Positions 27,097 through 36,334 are shown, numbered from the stretch's first letter. The stretch is 64,000 nucleotides of DNA from Mycobacterium sp. 236(2023) (GCF_029623955.1 NZ_JARSBP010000001.1:186001-250000), one strand, 5' to 3'. Notes: a model not told the origin generated them from the sequence alone. Numbers and translations are program-made.

Positions 27097-27876
27097 GTGA
27101 ACATCGACCTGACCGGAAAGACCGCACTCGTCACGGGCTCGACGCAAGGCATCGGCCTGGCCATCGCGCAGGGGCTCGCCGCCAGCGGTGCGACGGTGGT
27201 CGTCAACGGCCGTAACCGGGATCGCGTCGACGACGCCGTCGCGAAAATCGAGGGCGAAGTGGTCGGTGTCGCCGCCGACGTCGCGTCCGCCGACGGCGCG
27301 GAGGTCCTGTTCGGCGAGCTGCCCGACGTCGACATCCTGGTCAACAATCTCGGCATATTCGGCGCCGTGCCGGCCCGCGAGATCACCGACGAGCTGTGGC
27401 GCACCTACTTCGAGGTGAACGTGCTGGCCGCGGCGCGGCTGATTCGGCACTACCTGCCCGGCATGGTGGAGCGCCGCTGGGGCCGGGTGCTGCAGATCGC
27501 CAGCGACTCGGCGATCGTCACGCCGGAGGAGATGATCCACTACGGCGTGTCCAAGACCGCGCTGCTGGCACTGTCCCGCGGGTTCGCGAAAGACGCGTCC
27601 GGCACCGGCGTCACGGTCAACTCCGTCATCGCCGGGCCGACGCACACCGCTGGCGTCGAGGACTTCGTCTATCAACTTGTGGACAAGAACCTTCCGTGGG
27701 AGGAGGCGCAGCGGGAGTTCATGCGGCTGCACCGGCCGCAGTCGTTGATCGAGCGGCTGATCGAACCGGAGGAGATCGCCAACATGGTCGTCTATCTGTC
27801 GTCGCCACAGGCGTCGGCGACGACGGGCGGCGCGCTGCGGGTCGACGGCGGGTACGTCGACGCGATCCTGCCTTAG
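27097..27876 (+). CDS. Short-chain dehydrogenase/reductase
   Basis: This is a 259-residue classical SDR with TGSTQGIG at the cofactor site, NNLG, a catalytic serine in IASDSAIV and Tyr-x-x-x-Lys as YGVSK. It ends RVDGGYVDAILP. It probably oxidises or reduces a 3-hydroxy/keto group; the substrate is unknown. The start is GTG 27097. Its TAG stop and the TAA stop of the opposite gene share bases (TTAG, 27873-27876). Confidence 0.9.
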   Translation: MNIDLTGKTALVTGSTQGIGLAIAQGLAASGATVVVNGRNRDRVDDAVAKIEGEVVGVAADVASADGAEVLFGELPDVDILVNNLGIFGAVPAREITDELWRTYFEVNVLAAARLIRHYLPGMVERRWGRVLQIASDSAIVTPEEMIHYGVSKTALLALSRGFAKDASGTGVTVNSVIAGPTHTAGVEDFVYQLVDKNLPWEEAQREFMRLHRPQSLIERLIEPEEIANMVVYLSSPQASATTGGALRVDGGYVDAILP

Positions 27877-28193
27877 CTCGAGAACGCTGCTGAACCGGGC
27901 ACGGCGAGTGTCACCAGCATCAGCAGCAACAGGAACCACCCCGCGCCCTGCCATGCGGCCCAGCTCCTTTCGGCCTTCCACCTTCGGTACGCCGCGACCA
28001 GCGCTCCGACGCCTCCCGCGAAGAGAAAGCCGGGAACCAACGCGGCGCTGAACACCGCATCGCGCGGCCCTGCGGCATAGAGCGCGAACGCGATACCCGC
28101 GACCACGACCACCCCGAGCACATACGTGACCGCGGCCCGGTACTGCCCCGGTCCGTTGAACCGCTTCTCGGCGAAGTCGCGATCGTTCGTCAT
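27873..28193 (-). CDS. Small integral membrane protein of unknown function
   Basis: This protein of about 106 residues has three hydrophobic segments (YVLGVVVVAGIAFALYAAG, FSAALVPGFLFAGGVGALVAA, and WFLLLLMLVTLAVPG) and a basic loop RRWKAERSW between the last two. ATG 28193 is chosen; ATG 28226 would add eleven residues. I do not recognise the family. It converges with the SDR gene with shared stop bases. The 266 bp between this start and the GGDEF gene hold no feature I can name. Confidence 0.65.
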   Translation of the reverse strand: MTNDRDFAEKRFNGPGQYRAAVTYVLGVVVVAGIAFALYAAGPRDAVFSAALVPGFLFAGGVGALVAAYRRWKAERSWAAWQGAGWFLLLLMLVTLAVPGSAAFSS

Positions 28194-28459
28194 CGCATAG
28201 CGGGTTCCCGTATTTGCGCCATGCATGCCTCGTGGCTCACATGCGGATGTTCCGGCACCTCGACGGCCTGCGGCGGTCGACGAATTGTGCCACCGGAGAA
28301 TGGATTCCGGGTTTGCCGACTATCACGTGGGCTTTCGGTGGATCGGGCCTGGCCTGTCCCGCGCGTTCATCTCGTCGTAGAGTCGTCGACGTGGTCGGCG
28401 GTTTTGATCGACCTTGGGGCAGCGACCGGACATTCGCACCCCGCCCACTGTTGCCTTAG

Positions 28460-29584
28460 GTGTTGGTCGATCAGTCCATGCGTAGACAAAGCTTGCTGCA
28501 CGCATACGTGGGGCATTGGTGGCGGCAGGCTGATCATTTCGATTGGTTCAACGAGTACCTCCACACACGACGTCTCCTCCATGTGTTGCGCGGGGTGATG
28601 GTCATCGTCACCACGAGTCTGATCACCGTGGCGACCGCGCTGAACATCAGTCAACTCGGTGGCCAAGGCCGCCTCGGCGCAGGATTGGCATGGTCTGCCG
28701 TGGCCACCGGCATCGTGTGCGCGGTGCTGTGGCTCGTTTGCTGGCCGTCGAGGTCCGAGTCGGCGGCGTTCGTGGTGGCTCTCGACGGCAGCATCGCCGT
28801 CGTATGCCTGGTCCAACCCAGCCAGATGACCGGACTGGTAGGCGTGACAGCGTTTGCGGTGACCGGCGGCTACATCGCCTGCTGCCACACGTCTCGTCTG
28901 ATGGCGTGCCATTTCGCTGTCGTCGTGGCCGTCGGCACCGTTCTCGCCTTCGGCCACATGAACGACGGAGGCGACGTGTTCCTCACCCTCGCCGCGTTCG
29001 CGCTCGGTCAGGTGATCAACACGCAGGTTGCGTTCGGGTTGCAGTTCGTCGTCCACACCCTCGGCGGAGACGTGGTGGATTCAGATCGTGATCCGCTCAC
29101 CGGCCTGCTTCACCGGCGAGCATTGTTCCAGCGTCTCAGCGCGGCACTGCTGTCGAGATCCGGAGGCGACGGCTTCCTCAGCGTGTCGATGATCGACCTC
29201 GACCGCTTCAAGAACCTGAACGACACAAGCGGCCACGATGTCGGTGACAAAGCCCTCGTCGCAGTCGGCGACATCCTGCGGGCAGTGTCACCCGATCGAA
29301 CGCTTGTCGGCCGAGTCGGCGGCGAAGAGTTTCTCATCGCGGAGTTTCTCGACAGCGAGGATCCGGGGTCAGTTCCGCAGGAGGTGTGCGACGCCGTCGA
29401 CCGGATGCCCTTCGTGGTCACCGCAAGTGTCGGCACTGCGGTCGGACGACTGACTGACAGTTCGCCGAGGAACTTCGACGACTTCGTGTTCGCCCTCTAC
29501 CGGAATGCCGACGGCGCGATGTACGAAGCAAAACGCAACGGCGGCAACCAGACCCGGCACCTGGTGGTGACCGATTGGGCCTGA
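28460..29584 (+). CDS. Membrane-bound diguanylate cyclase (GGDEF)
   Basis: The 374-residue protein has about six membrane helices in residues 35-200 and a C-terminal GGDEF domain. DRDPLTGLLHRRALF begins the domain, SVSMIDLDRFKNLND binds metal/GTP and GGEEF (about residues 287-291) is the active-site loop, so c-di-GMP synthesis is expected. No RxxD inhibitory site stands five residues before GGEEF. The start may be GTG 28460 or ATG 28478. The membrane part would be a sensor of unknown signal. Confidence 0.88.
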   Translation: MLVDQSMRRQSLLHAYVGHWWRQADHFDWFNEYLHTRRLLHVLRGVMVIVTTSLITVATALNISQLGGQGRLGAGLAWSAVATGIVCAVLWLVCWPSRSESAAFVVALDGSIAVVCLVQPSQMTGLVGVTAFAVTGGYIACCHTSRLMACHFAVVVAVGTVLAFGHMNDGGDVFLTLAAFALGQVINTQVAFGLQFVVHTLGGDVVDSDRDPLTGLLHRRALFQRLSAALLSRSGGDGFLSVSMIDLDRFKNLNDTSGHDVGDKALVAVGDILRAVSPDRTLVGRVGGEEFLIAEFLDSEDPGSVPQEVCDAVDRMPFVVTASVGTAVGRLTDSSPRNFDDFVFALYRNADGAMYEAKRNGGNQTRHLVVTDWA

Positions 29585-29602
29585 GCGACCGCCGAGCCCG
29601 TC

Positions 29603-31789
29603 CTACGGATCGCGGGGCAGCCCCAGCAGCCTCTCGGCGATGATGTTGAGCTGCACCTCCGACGTGCCGCCGTAGATCGTCGTCGACCGGCTCGCCAGCA
29701 GGTACTCCGCCCACCGGCCGTTGAGTGTCTCCGGATCGCCGACCACGGCGTCGGTGCCAAACGACGACACCGCGAACTCGGCGTAACCCTGACCGGTCTT
29801 CATGGACAGCAGCTTCGAGATCGCGGCCGCCGGCATCGGATCCCCTCCAGCCAAGGTCAGCAGCGTCGAGCGCATGTTGAGCACCTTGGCGGCGTGGCCC
29901 TCGGCGATCAGGACGCCCGCATGATTCTGGGCGATCTGGTCAAACTGGCCTGCGCCGACGAACTCGACGAACTTGTCCAGGCTCGGCAGGAACGGTGGCT
30001 CGCTGCTGCCGATCGAAACCCGCTCGTTGGTCAGGGTATTGCGGCTGACCTCCCAGCCGCGGTCGACCTCGCCGAGCACCAGCTCGTCGGGCACGAACAC
30101 GTCGTCGATGAAGACCGTGTTGAACATCGCGTTGCCGGTGAGCTCCCGCAGCGGCTTGACCTCGACGCCCTCACTCTTCATGTCGAGCAGGAAGTACGTG
30201 ATGCCCTGATGCTTGGGGACGTTCGAGTCGGTACGCGCCAGCAGCGCGCCCCACTGTGAATATTGCGCACCGGTCGTCCAGATCTTCTGGCCGGTGATCC
30301 GCCAGCCGCCCTCGACCTTGGTGGCCTTCGTCGTCAGGCTCGCCAGGTCAGAACCCGCGCCGGGCTCGGAAAACAGCTGACACCAGATCATTTCGCCGCG
30401 GAAGGTCGGCGGCAGGAACCGCTCCTTCTGCTCGTCGGTGCCGAACGCCACGATCGACGGGATGATCCATGCCGCGATGCCCATCTGCGGCCGCTTGACG
30501 CGCCCGGTGGAGAACTCCTGGGCGATGATGATCTGCTCGATCGGCTTCGCCGCACGGCCCCACGGCACCGGCAGGTGGGGTTGCACCCAGCCCGCCTCCG
30601 CGATCGCGGCGAACCGCTTCTCCCGCGGAATCTCCTTCAGCGCAGCAACTTCGGAGCGGACCTCCGAACGCAGCTTTTCGGTTTCCGGGTCGAGGTCGAT
30701 GTTGAGCGCCCGCATCCCTGTCGACGTGGCGATGTCGACGACCCGCTGGGCGTAGTCAGAGGAACGGCCGAAGCTGGCCGCCAGCACCAGCGCGCGACGA
30801 TAGTAGACGTTGGTGTCGTGTTCCCAGGTGAAACCGATTCCGCCGTGCACCTGGATGCAGTCCTGCGTGCAGTGCTGCGCGGCGACGGGCGCCAGTGTTG
30901 CCGCCACGGCAGCCGCGAATTCATAAGCATTGTCCGGGTTTTCGCGCGTTTCGTCGATGGCGCGGGCGGCGTCCCACACCGCCGCGGTGGCGCGTTCGGT
31001 CTCGGCGATCATGCCGGCGCACTTGTGCTTGATGGCCTGGAACTGGCCGATGGGGCGGCCGAACTGCTCCCGGATCTTCGCGTAGGCCGCGGCGGTGTCG
31101 GTGGCCCAGCGTGCGACGCCGATGGCCTCGGCCGACAGCAGGGTCGACATCAGCGCGCGGGCGTGGCCGCGGCTCAGATTGCTGAGCACACGATCGTGGC
31201 TCACCTCGATCGCGTTGGCGCGGACGTGGGCGACCGGCCGCAACGGGTCGACGCTCTGGACCGGTTCGATTTCGAGTGCTGCGGCGTCGATGACGACCCA
31301 CTCCTCGCCGGACTCGATCGAGACGGGCAGCACCAGGAGTGACGCCTGCGCGGCAGCCGGAACAGCGCGCGCCTCACCCCGGATCACCAGGCTGTCGCCC
31401 TGACGTGTCGCGGTGAGGCCCGAGTCGATGGCGTAGGCGGCGATGACGGCGCCGGACGCGAGGTCGCCGAGAACGGCCGCGTCCGGGTCGTGCGCGGCGA
31501 TCAGTGCGCTGGCGATGGCCGACGGAACGAACGGCCCGGGTACCGCGCCGTAGCCGAATTCGGCGACGACGATGGCGAGCTCGAGGATGCCGAAGCCCTG
31601 CCCGCCCACCGACTCGGCGAGGTGAACACCCTGAAGTCCCTGTTCGGACGCCGACTTCCAGTACGGCGGGGGATTGGGGACCGGCGTCTCGAGCGCTTCG
31701 TGCAGCACCTCCGACGGAGCCACCCGCTCCACGAAGGACCGGACAGAATCGGCGAGGTCGTTGTGCTCTTCAAGGATGGCGATGGGCAT
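29603..31789 (-). CDS. fadE6: Fused two-domain acyl-CoA dehydrogenase, FadE6-like
   Basis: This 728-residue protein joins two acyl-CoA dehydrogenase domains. The N-terminal half ends with QVHGGIGFTWEHDTNVYYRR; the C-terminal half has CQLFSEPGAGSDLASL, GQKIWTTGAQYSQWGALLAR and IYGGTSEVQLNIIAERLLG. It corresponds in one chain to the split pair at 20916-23340, in the reverse order. ATG 31789 is favoured by AGAGG five bases upstream; GTG 31795 is an alternative. Position next to Rv0272c-like genes supports FadE6 (Rv0271c, recalled). Confidence 0.88.
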   Translation of the reverse strand: MPIAILEEHNDLADSVRSFVERVAPSEVLHEALETPVPNPPPYWKSASEQGLQGVHLAESVGGQGFGILELAIVVAEFGYGAVPGPFVPSAIASALIAAHDPDAAVLGDLASGAVIAAYAIDSGLTATRQGDSLVIRGEARAVPAAAQASLLVLPVSIESGEEWVVIDAAALEIEPVQSVDPLRPVAHVRANAIEVSHDRVLSNLSRGHARALMSTLLSAEAIGVARWATDTAAAYAKIREQFGRPIGQFQAIKHKCAGMIAETERATAAVWDAARAIDETRENPDNAYEFAAAVAATLAPVAAQHCTQDCIQVHGGIGFTWEHDTNVYYRRALVLAASFGRSSDYAQRVVDIATSTGMRALNIDLDPETEKLRSEVRSEVAALKEIPREKRFAAIAEAGWVQPHLPVPWGRAAKPIEQIIIAQEFSTGRVKRPQMGIAAWIIPSIVAFGTDEQKERFLPPTFRGEMIWCQLFSEPGAGSDLASLTTKATKVEGGWRITGQKIWTTGAQYSQWGALLARTDSNVPKHQGITYFLLDMKSEGVEVKPLRELTGNAMFNTVFIDDVFVPDELVLGEVDRGWEVSRNTLTNERVSIGSSEPPFLPSLDKFVEFVGAGQFDQIAQNHAGVLIAEGHAAKVLNMRSTLLTLAGGDPMPAAAISKLLSMKTGQGYAEFAVSSFGTDAVVGDPETLNGRWAEYLLASRSTTIYGGTSEVQLNIIAERLLGLPRDP

Positions 31790-31843
31790 GTGCACCTCTT
31801 CACATCGGCGTGACCGGCCCCAACCGGTTGGTTGGGACCGAGG

Positions 31844-32809
31844 TTACCCCGACACCTGGTTCACTACGTTGGCGAGGTCGAGACCGTCACGGAGCCGTTC
31901 GCAATTGTCGACGGCAAACTCCAGGTAGCGGCGCATTGTGTCGGCGGTGTACCAGGACACGTGTGGCGTGAGCACCACGTTGGGCAGGCCGAGTAGAGGG
32001 TTGTCTGCCGGCACGGGTTCGACGGCGAACACATCGAGCCCCGCCGCGGCGATGCCGCCGGACCGCAGCGCCTCGACCAGTGCCACCTCGTCGACGATGG
32101 GGCCGCGCGACGTGTTGACGAGTATCGCGTCGGCTTTCATGCGCGCCAGCTCGTCGTGGCCGAGAAGGCCGTGAGTCGAGTCGGTCAGCGGCAGATGCAG
32201 CGAGACGATGTCGCTGCCGGCGAGCAGGTCGGGCAGGCTGCGCCATTGCGGGGTGCCGTCGTCGCGGGTGCTGGTGTGCCGGACCTCAGCTCCCATCGCG
32301 ACGAGGATGCGCTCGACCTGTTTGGCGATGTTGCCGTAGCCGATCAGCCCGACGGTGCAGCCGCCGATGTCGCGGGCCGTCTCGCCGAGCGTGGGATCCG
32401 ACGGCCAGCCCTTGCCGGTGCGCGTGGCGTGGTCCAGTTCGGGAAGTCTGCGCAGCGCGGCGAGCATCAGCAGGAGGGTGCCTTCGGCCACCGACGGCGC
32501 GTTGGCACCGGGCATGTTGGCGACCGCGATTCCCCGCGCGGTCGCGGCGTCGACGTCGATCGTGTTCACCCCGGCGCCCAACTTGTGGACGAGCCGCACC
32601 TTCGAAGCCTTCGCCAGATCGTCACCCGAGATGGGCCGCAGCACATGCCAGATCACGTCGGCATGCGGCAGCTCGCGGTAGAACGTCTCGTCGTCGTCTT
32701 CGGCGCAATACCGGATGTCGAGCCAATCCGATTGCGGAGCAAGGAATTCGGTGACTTTCTCGCCCGGAGTGAAATGGGCGAGAACGGTCACCAGCGGCGT
32801 GCGATCCAC
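31844..32809 (-). CDS. D-2-hydroxyacid dehydrogenase (NAD-dependent)
   Basis: This 321-residue member of the D-isomer 2-hydroxyacid dehydrogenase family has GLIGYGNIAKQVERILVAMG at the NAD site, catalytic Arg in NTSRGPIVDEVALVEAL, Glu in VFAVEP and His in LTPHVSWYT. It interconverts a 2-oxo acid and D-2-hydroxy acid; phosphoglycerate-like substrates are possible. GTG 32809 gives the expected N-terminus (DRTPLVTVLAHF) and overlaps the upstream hydrolase gene by 22 bp, so the two are co-transcribed. Confidence 0.85.
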   Translation of the reverse strand: MDRTPLVTVLAHFTPGEKVTEFLAPQSDWLDIRYCAEDDDETFYRELPHADVIWHVLRPISGDDLAKASKVRLVHKLGAGVNTIDVDAATARGIAVANMPGANAPSVAEGTLLLMLAALRRLPELDHATRTGKGWPSDPTLGETARDIGGCTVGLIGYGNIAKQVERILVAMGAEVRHTSTRDDGTPQWRSLPDLLAGSDIVSLHLPLTDSTHGLLGHDELARMKADAILVNTSRGPIVDEVALVEALRSGGIAAAGLDVFAVEPVPADNPLLGLPNVVLTPHVSWYTADTMRRYLEFAVDNCERLRDGLDLANVVNQVSG

Positions 32810-33924
32810 TTGGCGATCGTATCGGCCTTCTCGGATCGCGAACCCGGCGTCGTGAAGTAGTGGTCGGTGTCCATCGAGTGCATCGTCTTGTCCTCGCTGC
32901 CCAGGGCGTCGTGGATGCGCTGGGCGTCGGAGGGGAACACGCCGGTGTCCTGCTCGGCGTTGATCACCAAGGCGGGACAGTCGATCCGAGCCAGGTGCGG
33001 CTCGGCTCTCGTCTGCGCGTGGCGCAGGCTCCACATTCCCAGCCAGTTGCGCAGCGTGCAGGCCGCGGCGATGCCGTGGGTGGACCGGTTGGCCTTCGCG
33101 GGCAGCCCGGCGTAACACATGTTGGCGGGGCGCTTCGTCGGTTCGAGTGTGGGATCGACCATGCGTGGATCGGCCCACGTGCGCATCACGGTGAAGGGCC
33201 GGTCGGAGAAGCCGGCGGCGCGAACGCGTGCGAGTTCGTCCTCCGCCCAATCGGTGATGGCGTCGTTGCGGGCGATCTGGGCGGCGCGATAGCGGGCGAC
33301 GAAACCGGGATCGTAAGCGGGCCCGTTCCGGTCGTTGAACAGGTCGAGGTCCGGATCTGTTGCCACAGCGTCGTTTTCGTCGACGACGGCGGCGTCCATC
33401 CATGCGGTCAGCACATCGGGGCGGCCGGGATGGGCGGCACTGGCCACGTAGCCGTCGGCAGGCGGGAGATCGTCGAGTCCGGCGGCGGGGCGCATTCCGT
33501 CCAGGGGGGTGACGTGCTTGTCGACGGCGTTGGCCTGGTACGCCGCCATCAGCGACCCGCCACCCGAATTGCCCAGCAGGATCACGGTTTCGATGCCCTG
33601 CACCTCGCGCAGCCAGCGAACTCCGGCGCCGATGTCCACCAGCGCGTGGTCGAGGAGGAAGCTGCTCTCGAAACCGCGGAAGCGGGTGTTCCATCCGAGG
33701 AAGCCGACGCCCCGGGTCGCCATGTAGTCGGCGAGATAGTGCTCGGAGAAGTCGATCTGATAGTGCGTGGCGATCATCGCCACCTTGGGTTTGCGCCCCA
33801 TACCGCGGTGGTAGAGCCCTTGGCACGGATGCCCGCCGGACCCCGCGCGGCGCGCGGTGGTGGAATCCAGACCGACGAATTCCCTGGTGACGCCTGGAGC
33901 TTGGGGAGCGTTGGTTCGGCTCAT
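32788..33924 (-). CDS. Alpha/beta hydrolase, Rv0272c-like
   Basis: The 378-residue protein has a nucleophile elbow GNSGGGS (in TVILLGNSGGGSLMAAYQ) and a late DTDHYFTTPG segment holding the catalytic His, giving a serine hydrolase fold. ATG 33924 with GGGAG upstream is used rather than a longer frame to 34140. It lies in the same order as M. tuberculosis Rv0272c (377 residues, recalled). The substrate is unknown. Confidence 0.82.
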   Translation of the reverse strand: MSRTNAPQAPGVTREFVGLDSTTARRAGSGGHPCQGLYHRGMGRKPKVAMIATHYQIDFSEHYLADYMATRGVGFLGWNTRFRGFESSFLLDHALVDIGAGVRWLREVQGIETVILLGNSGGGSLMAAYQANAVDKHVTPLDGMRPAAGLDDLPPADGYVASAAHPGRPDVLTAWMDAAVVDENDAVATDPDLDLFNDRNGPAYDPGFVARYRAAQIARNDAITDWAEDELARVRAAGFSDRPFTVMRTWADPRMVDPTLEPTKRPANMCYAGLPAKANRSTHGIAAACTLRNWLGMWSLRHAQTRAEPHLARIDCPALVINAEQDTGVFPSDAQRIHDALGSEDKTMHSMDTDHYFTTPGSRSEKADTIAKWIARRW

Positions 33925-34054
33925 TGGTGTCCGTCTCCCGGTGGTAGTGGTCCGGTAGAAGTGCGTTGAGCGTCTTGATGATCCGAAGCTGGACACGATG
34001 TTAGATTCAGTTCGAGCCCCGTGAGGGACTTTGGCCTTGCAGAAAGGCGCGATC

Positions 34055-34633
34055 ATGATCAAGCCGGTCAACACGAACAACGAGTTCGAACTGGGCGGAA
34101 TCAACCACGTCGCGCTCGTGTGTTCGGACATGGAACGCACCGTCGACTTCTACAGCAACGTGCTGGGGATGCCGCTGATCAAGTCGCTCGACCTGCCCGG
34201 CGGGATGGGACAGCACTTCTTCTTCGACGCGGGCAATGGTGACTGCGTGGCGTTCTTCTGGTTCGCCGACGCGCCGGATCGCGTCCCGGGCATCTCATCG
34301 CCGGAGGCCATCCCCGGTATCGGGGACATCGTCAGCGCGGTGAGCACGATGAACCACCTGGCGTTTCACGTGCCCGCGGAAAAGTTCGACGAGTACCGGC
34401 AGCGGCTCAAGGCCAAGGGTGTGCGGGTGGGGCCGATCCTCAATCACGACGAGAGCCCGGCGCAGGTGTCGGCGGCTCTGCATCCCGGGGTGTACGTGCG
34501 CTCCTTCTATTTTCTGGACCCGGACGGGATCACGCTGGAATTCGCCTGCTGGACCAAGGAGTTCGGCCAGGCCGACGTGACGACCGCGCCGAAGACGGCG
34601 GCCGATCGCCGGGTGCCGGTTCAGTCGAGGTAG
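34055..34633 (+). CDS. VOC/glyoxalase-fold dioxygenase-like protein, Rv0274-like
   Basis: This 192-residue protein has two beta-alpha-beta-beta-beta modules: INHVALVCSDMERTVDFYSNVLGM and, later, MNHLAFHVPAEKFDEYRQRL with SFYFLDPDGITLEFACW. The His in each first strand and the final Glu are the usual metal ligands. Extradiol dioxygenases, lyases and epimerases share this fold; no choice is possible here. AGAAAGG eight bases before ATG 34055 decides the start. Its 3' end overlaps the converging TetR gene by 13 bp. Confidence 0.82.
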   Translation: MIKPVNTNNEFELGGINHVALVCSDMERTVDFYSNVLGMPLIKSLDLPGGMGQHFFFDAGNGDCVAFFWFADAPDRVPGISSPEAIPGIGDIVSAVSTMNHLAFHVPAEKFDEYRQRLKAKGVRVGPILNHDESPAQVSAALHPGVYVRSFYFLDPDGITLEFACWTKEFGQADVTTAPKTAADRRVPVQSR

Positions 34634-35241
34634 AGCGTCGGCTCGGCGAGCTCGTCGATCAACGCGCCGAGCTGCTTCGCCAGCTGTTCCGGGGTGAAGG
34701 TGAGATCGCCGGACAGCCAGGCGCTCAGAGTCTGGGACACCCCGCCGACCACGAAATGAGCGGCGGCCTTGATCCGTTCGTTCTGGACGAGGCGCAGCGC
34801 GGCCTCCGCGTGCTGGCCCGACAACAGAGCGAACAGGGCGCTCGATTCGGCCCGCTTGCGGACGACGACCGGGTTGTCCAGACGCGCGCTGAACAACAGT
34901 CTGCCCACCCGGACGTCATCGGAGATGGTGCGGACGATGTTGGCCATGCCCTGGCGGCTCTGCTCCCGCTCGGGTGCGGCGGCCACGGCGGCCTGGGTGG
35001 TGGTGGCGATATCACCGACGACCCAGTCGAAGACGGCGCCGACGAAGACGTCCTTGTCCGTGAAGCTCTCGTAGAAGTAGCGGGCTGCCAGTCCTGACTC
35101 GGCGCAGATGGCCCGGACGGTCAGATCGGCCGGGACCGGCTGCCCCCCGAGAAGGTCCAGACCTGCCTCGAGAAGCCGGCGTCGCCGTTCGGCGACCCGC
35201 TGCGGGGCCTCCACCCCGCGGTACGGACGGACCTGGGCCAT
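34621..35241 (-). CDS. TetR family regulator, Rv0275c-like
   Basis: This 206-residue protein starts MAQVRPYRGVEAPQRVAERR with HTH residues LTVRAICAESGLAARYFYESFTD, here split as an HTH plus the Tyr-Phe contact helix. ATG 35241 fits the family; the open frame to 36291 is spurious because it crosses the divergent oxygenase. It is divergent from the oxygenase gene by 105 bp and probably controls it through the inverted repeat between them. Confidence 0.88.
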   Translation of the reverse strand: MAQVRPYRGVEAPQRVAERRRRLLEAGLDLLGGQPVPADLTVRAICAESGLAARYFYESFTDKDVFVGAVFDWVVGDIATTTQAAVAAAPEREQSRQGMANIVRTISDDVRVGRLLFSARLDNPVVVRKRAESSALFALLSGQHAEAALRLVQNERIKAAAHFVVGGVSQTLSAWLSGDLTFTPEQLAKQLGALIDELAEPTLYLD

Positions 35242-35246
35242 AACCC

Positions 35247-35279
35247 ATATTGACACCCGGGCGCGTGCCAGAGCAATAT
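35247..35279. promoter_or_regulatory. Divergent promoter with inverted repeat
   Basis: ATATTG (35247-35252) and CAATAT (35274-35279) are inverted arms 21 bp apart. TTGACA (35250-35255) overlaps the left arm and is followed 18 bp later by CAATAT, a weak -10. This could be the promoter of the oxygenase gene and a TetR site. Confidence 0.4.
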
Positions 35280-35346
35280 CAGGAAACAGACGTTCGCACA
35301 TTCGGGGTCTGATGACCGGCACTGTCGCCGAGATGGAGCAGTTTTC

Positions 35347-36246
35347 ATGACGCTGAACGAGTCCGTCGAACCGCACATACCTCTGGTGGAACGCCCGATG
35401 AACGACACCGTGGTGCCCGCCCGGACCGGGCGTGCCGCACGCGACGAGGGCATGCTCGGCCTCGGTCTGCTCGCCGGCCCCGCGAACGTCATCATGCAGC
35501 TGGCCCGTCCCGGCGTCGGTTACGGCGTCCTGGAGAGCCGTGTCGAGAGCGGCCGGGTCGACCGCCATCCGGTCAAGCGCGCCCGCACCACGTTCACCTA
35601 CCTCGCCGTGTCGACCAACGGCACCGCACAGCAGCAGGCGGCATTCCGCCGCGCGGTCAACGGCGCGCACGCCCAGGTGTTCTCCACCGACGAGAGCCCG
35701 GTGAAGTACCACGCCTTCGACAAGGACCTGCAGCTCTGGGTCGGCGCGTGCCTCTACAAGGGGGTCGTCGACGTGCACCGGTTGTTCGTCGGCGAGATGG
35801 ACGACGAGACCGCCGACCGTCTCTACCTGCAGGGTCGGGCGCTGGCGACGATGCTGCAGGTGCCGCACAGCATGTGGCCCGCCGACCGCGCGGCGTTCGA
35901 CCGATACTGGGCGGGCGAGCTCGACAACGTGCACATCGACGACACCGTGCGGGACTACCTCTATCCGATCGCCGTGTCGCGCTTGCGTGGGGTCAGACTG
36001 CCGGCCCCGCTGCAGCGGCGCACGGAAGGTCTGGCGCTGTTGATCACGACGGGTTTCCTTCCACAGCGTTTCCGCGACGAGATGCGGCTGCCCTGGGGTC
36101 CCGATCACCAGCGCAGGTTCGACCGGCTGGTGGCAGTTCTGCGCACCGCCAACAAGATCTCGCCACGGTTCGTGCGCGAATTCCCGTTCAACGTTCTGCT
36201 CAAGGACCTCGATCGGCGGATCCGCACCGGCCGTCCTCTGGTGTAA
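35347..36246 (+). CDS. Oxygenase MpaB family protein (DUF2236), Rv0276-like
   Basis: The 299-residue protein matches the MpaB/latex-clearing-like family: RDEGMLGLGLLAGPANVIMQ, the Arg-rich RVDRHPVKRARTTFTY, and ACLYKGVVDVHRLFVGEM with candidate haem-contact His residues. These haem proteins carry out oxidations; the substrate is unknown. It is the last gene before ESX-3, ending 102 bp before eccA3. In M. tuberculosis PE/PPE and toxin genes intervene here (recalled), but not in this genome. Confidence 0.82.
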   Translation: MTLNESVEPHIPLVERPMNDTVVPARTGRAARDEGMLGLGLLAGPANVIMQLARPGVGYGVLESRVESGRVDRHPVKRARTTFTYLAVSTNGTAQQQAAFRRAVNGAHAQVFSTDESPVKYHAFDKDLQLWVGACLYKGVVDVHRLFVGEMDDETADRLYLQGRALATMLQVPHSMWPADRAAFDRYWAGELDNVHIDDTVRDYLYPIAVSRLRGVRLPAPLQRRTEGLALLITTGFLPQRFRDEMRLPWGPDHQRRFDRLVAVLRTANKISPRFVREFPFNVLLKDLDRRIRTGRPLV

Positions 36247-36298
36247 GTCGGCCGGTCCGCGCCGGAACCCGTGCGTCTCGACACGTCGCATCTGCGAT

Positions 36299-36320
36299 GC
36301 TAACTTCAGCGAAAGTTAGC
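36299..36320. promoter_or_regulatory. Perfect dyad upstream of eccA3
   Basis: GCTAACTT (36299-36306) and AAGTTAGC (36313-36320) form a perfect inverted repeat around six bases. Its right arm overlaps the IdeR-like box, so a second regulator or extended IdeR binding is possible. Confidence 0.5.
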
Positions 36321-36334
36321 TTAGCCATACATAA
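36316..36334 (+). promoter_or_regulatory. IdeR-like iron box of ESX-3
   Basis: TTAGCTTAGCCATACATAA matches the 19-bp IdeR consensus at 14 positions. IdeR with Fe(II) represses ESX-3 in mycobacteria (established). It lies 14 bp before the eccA3 start. Confidence 0.7.

Noticed and set aside
25422..27404. 660-codon frame opposite fadD2
   Set aside because: Shadow of fadD2 and the SDR gene; its translation is low-complexity and lacks any motif.
31844..33826. 660-codon version of the hydroxyacid dehydrogenase
   Set aside because: The N-terminal half is antisense-like frame of the overlapping hydrolase; the true start is GTG 32809.
34621..36291. 556-codon version of the TetR protein
   Set aside because: The extra 350 residues cross the divergent oxygenase gene; the family N-terminus fits ATG 35241.
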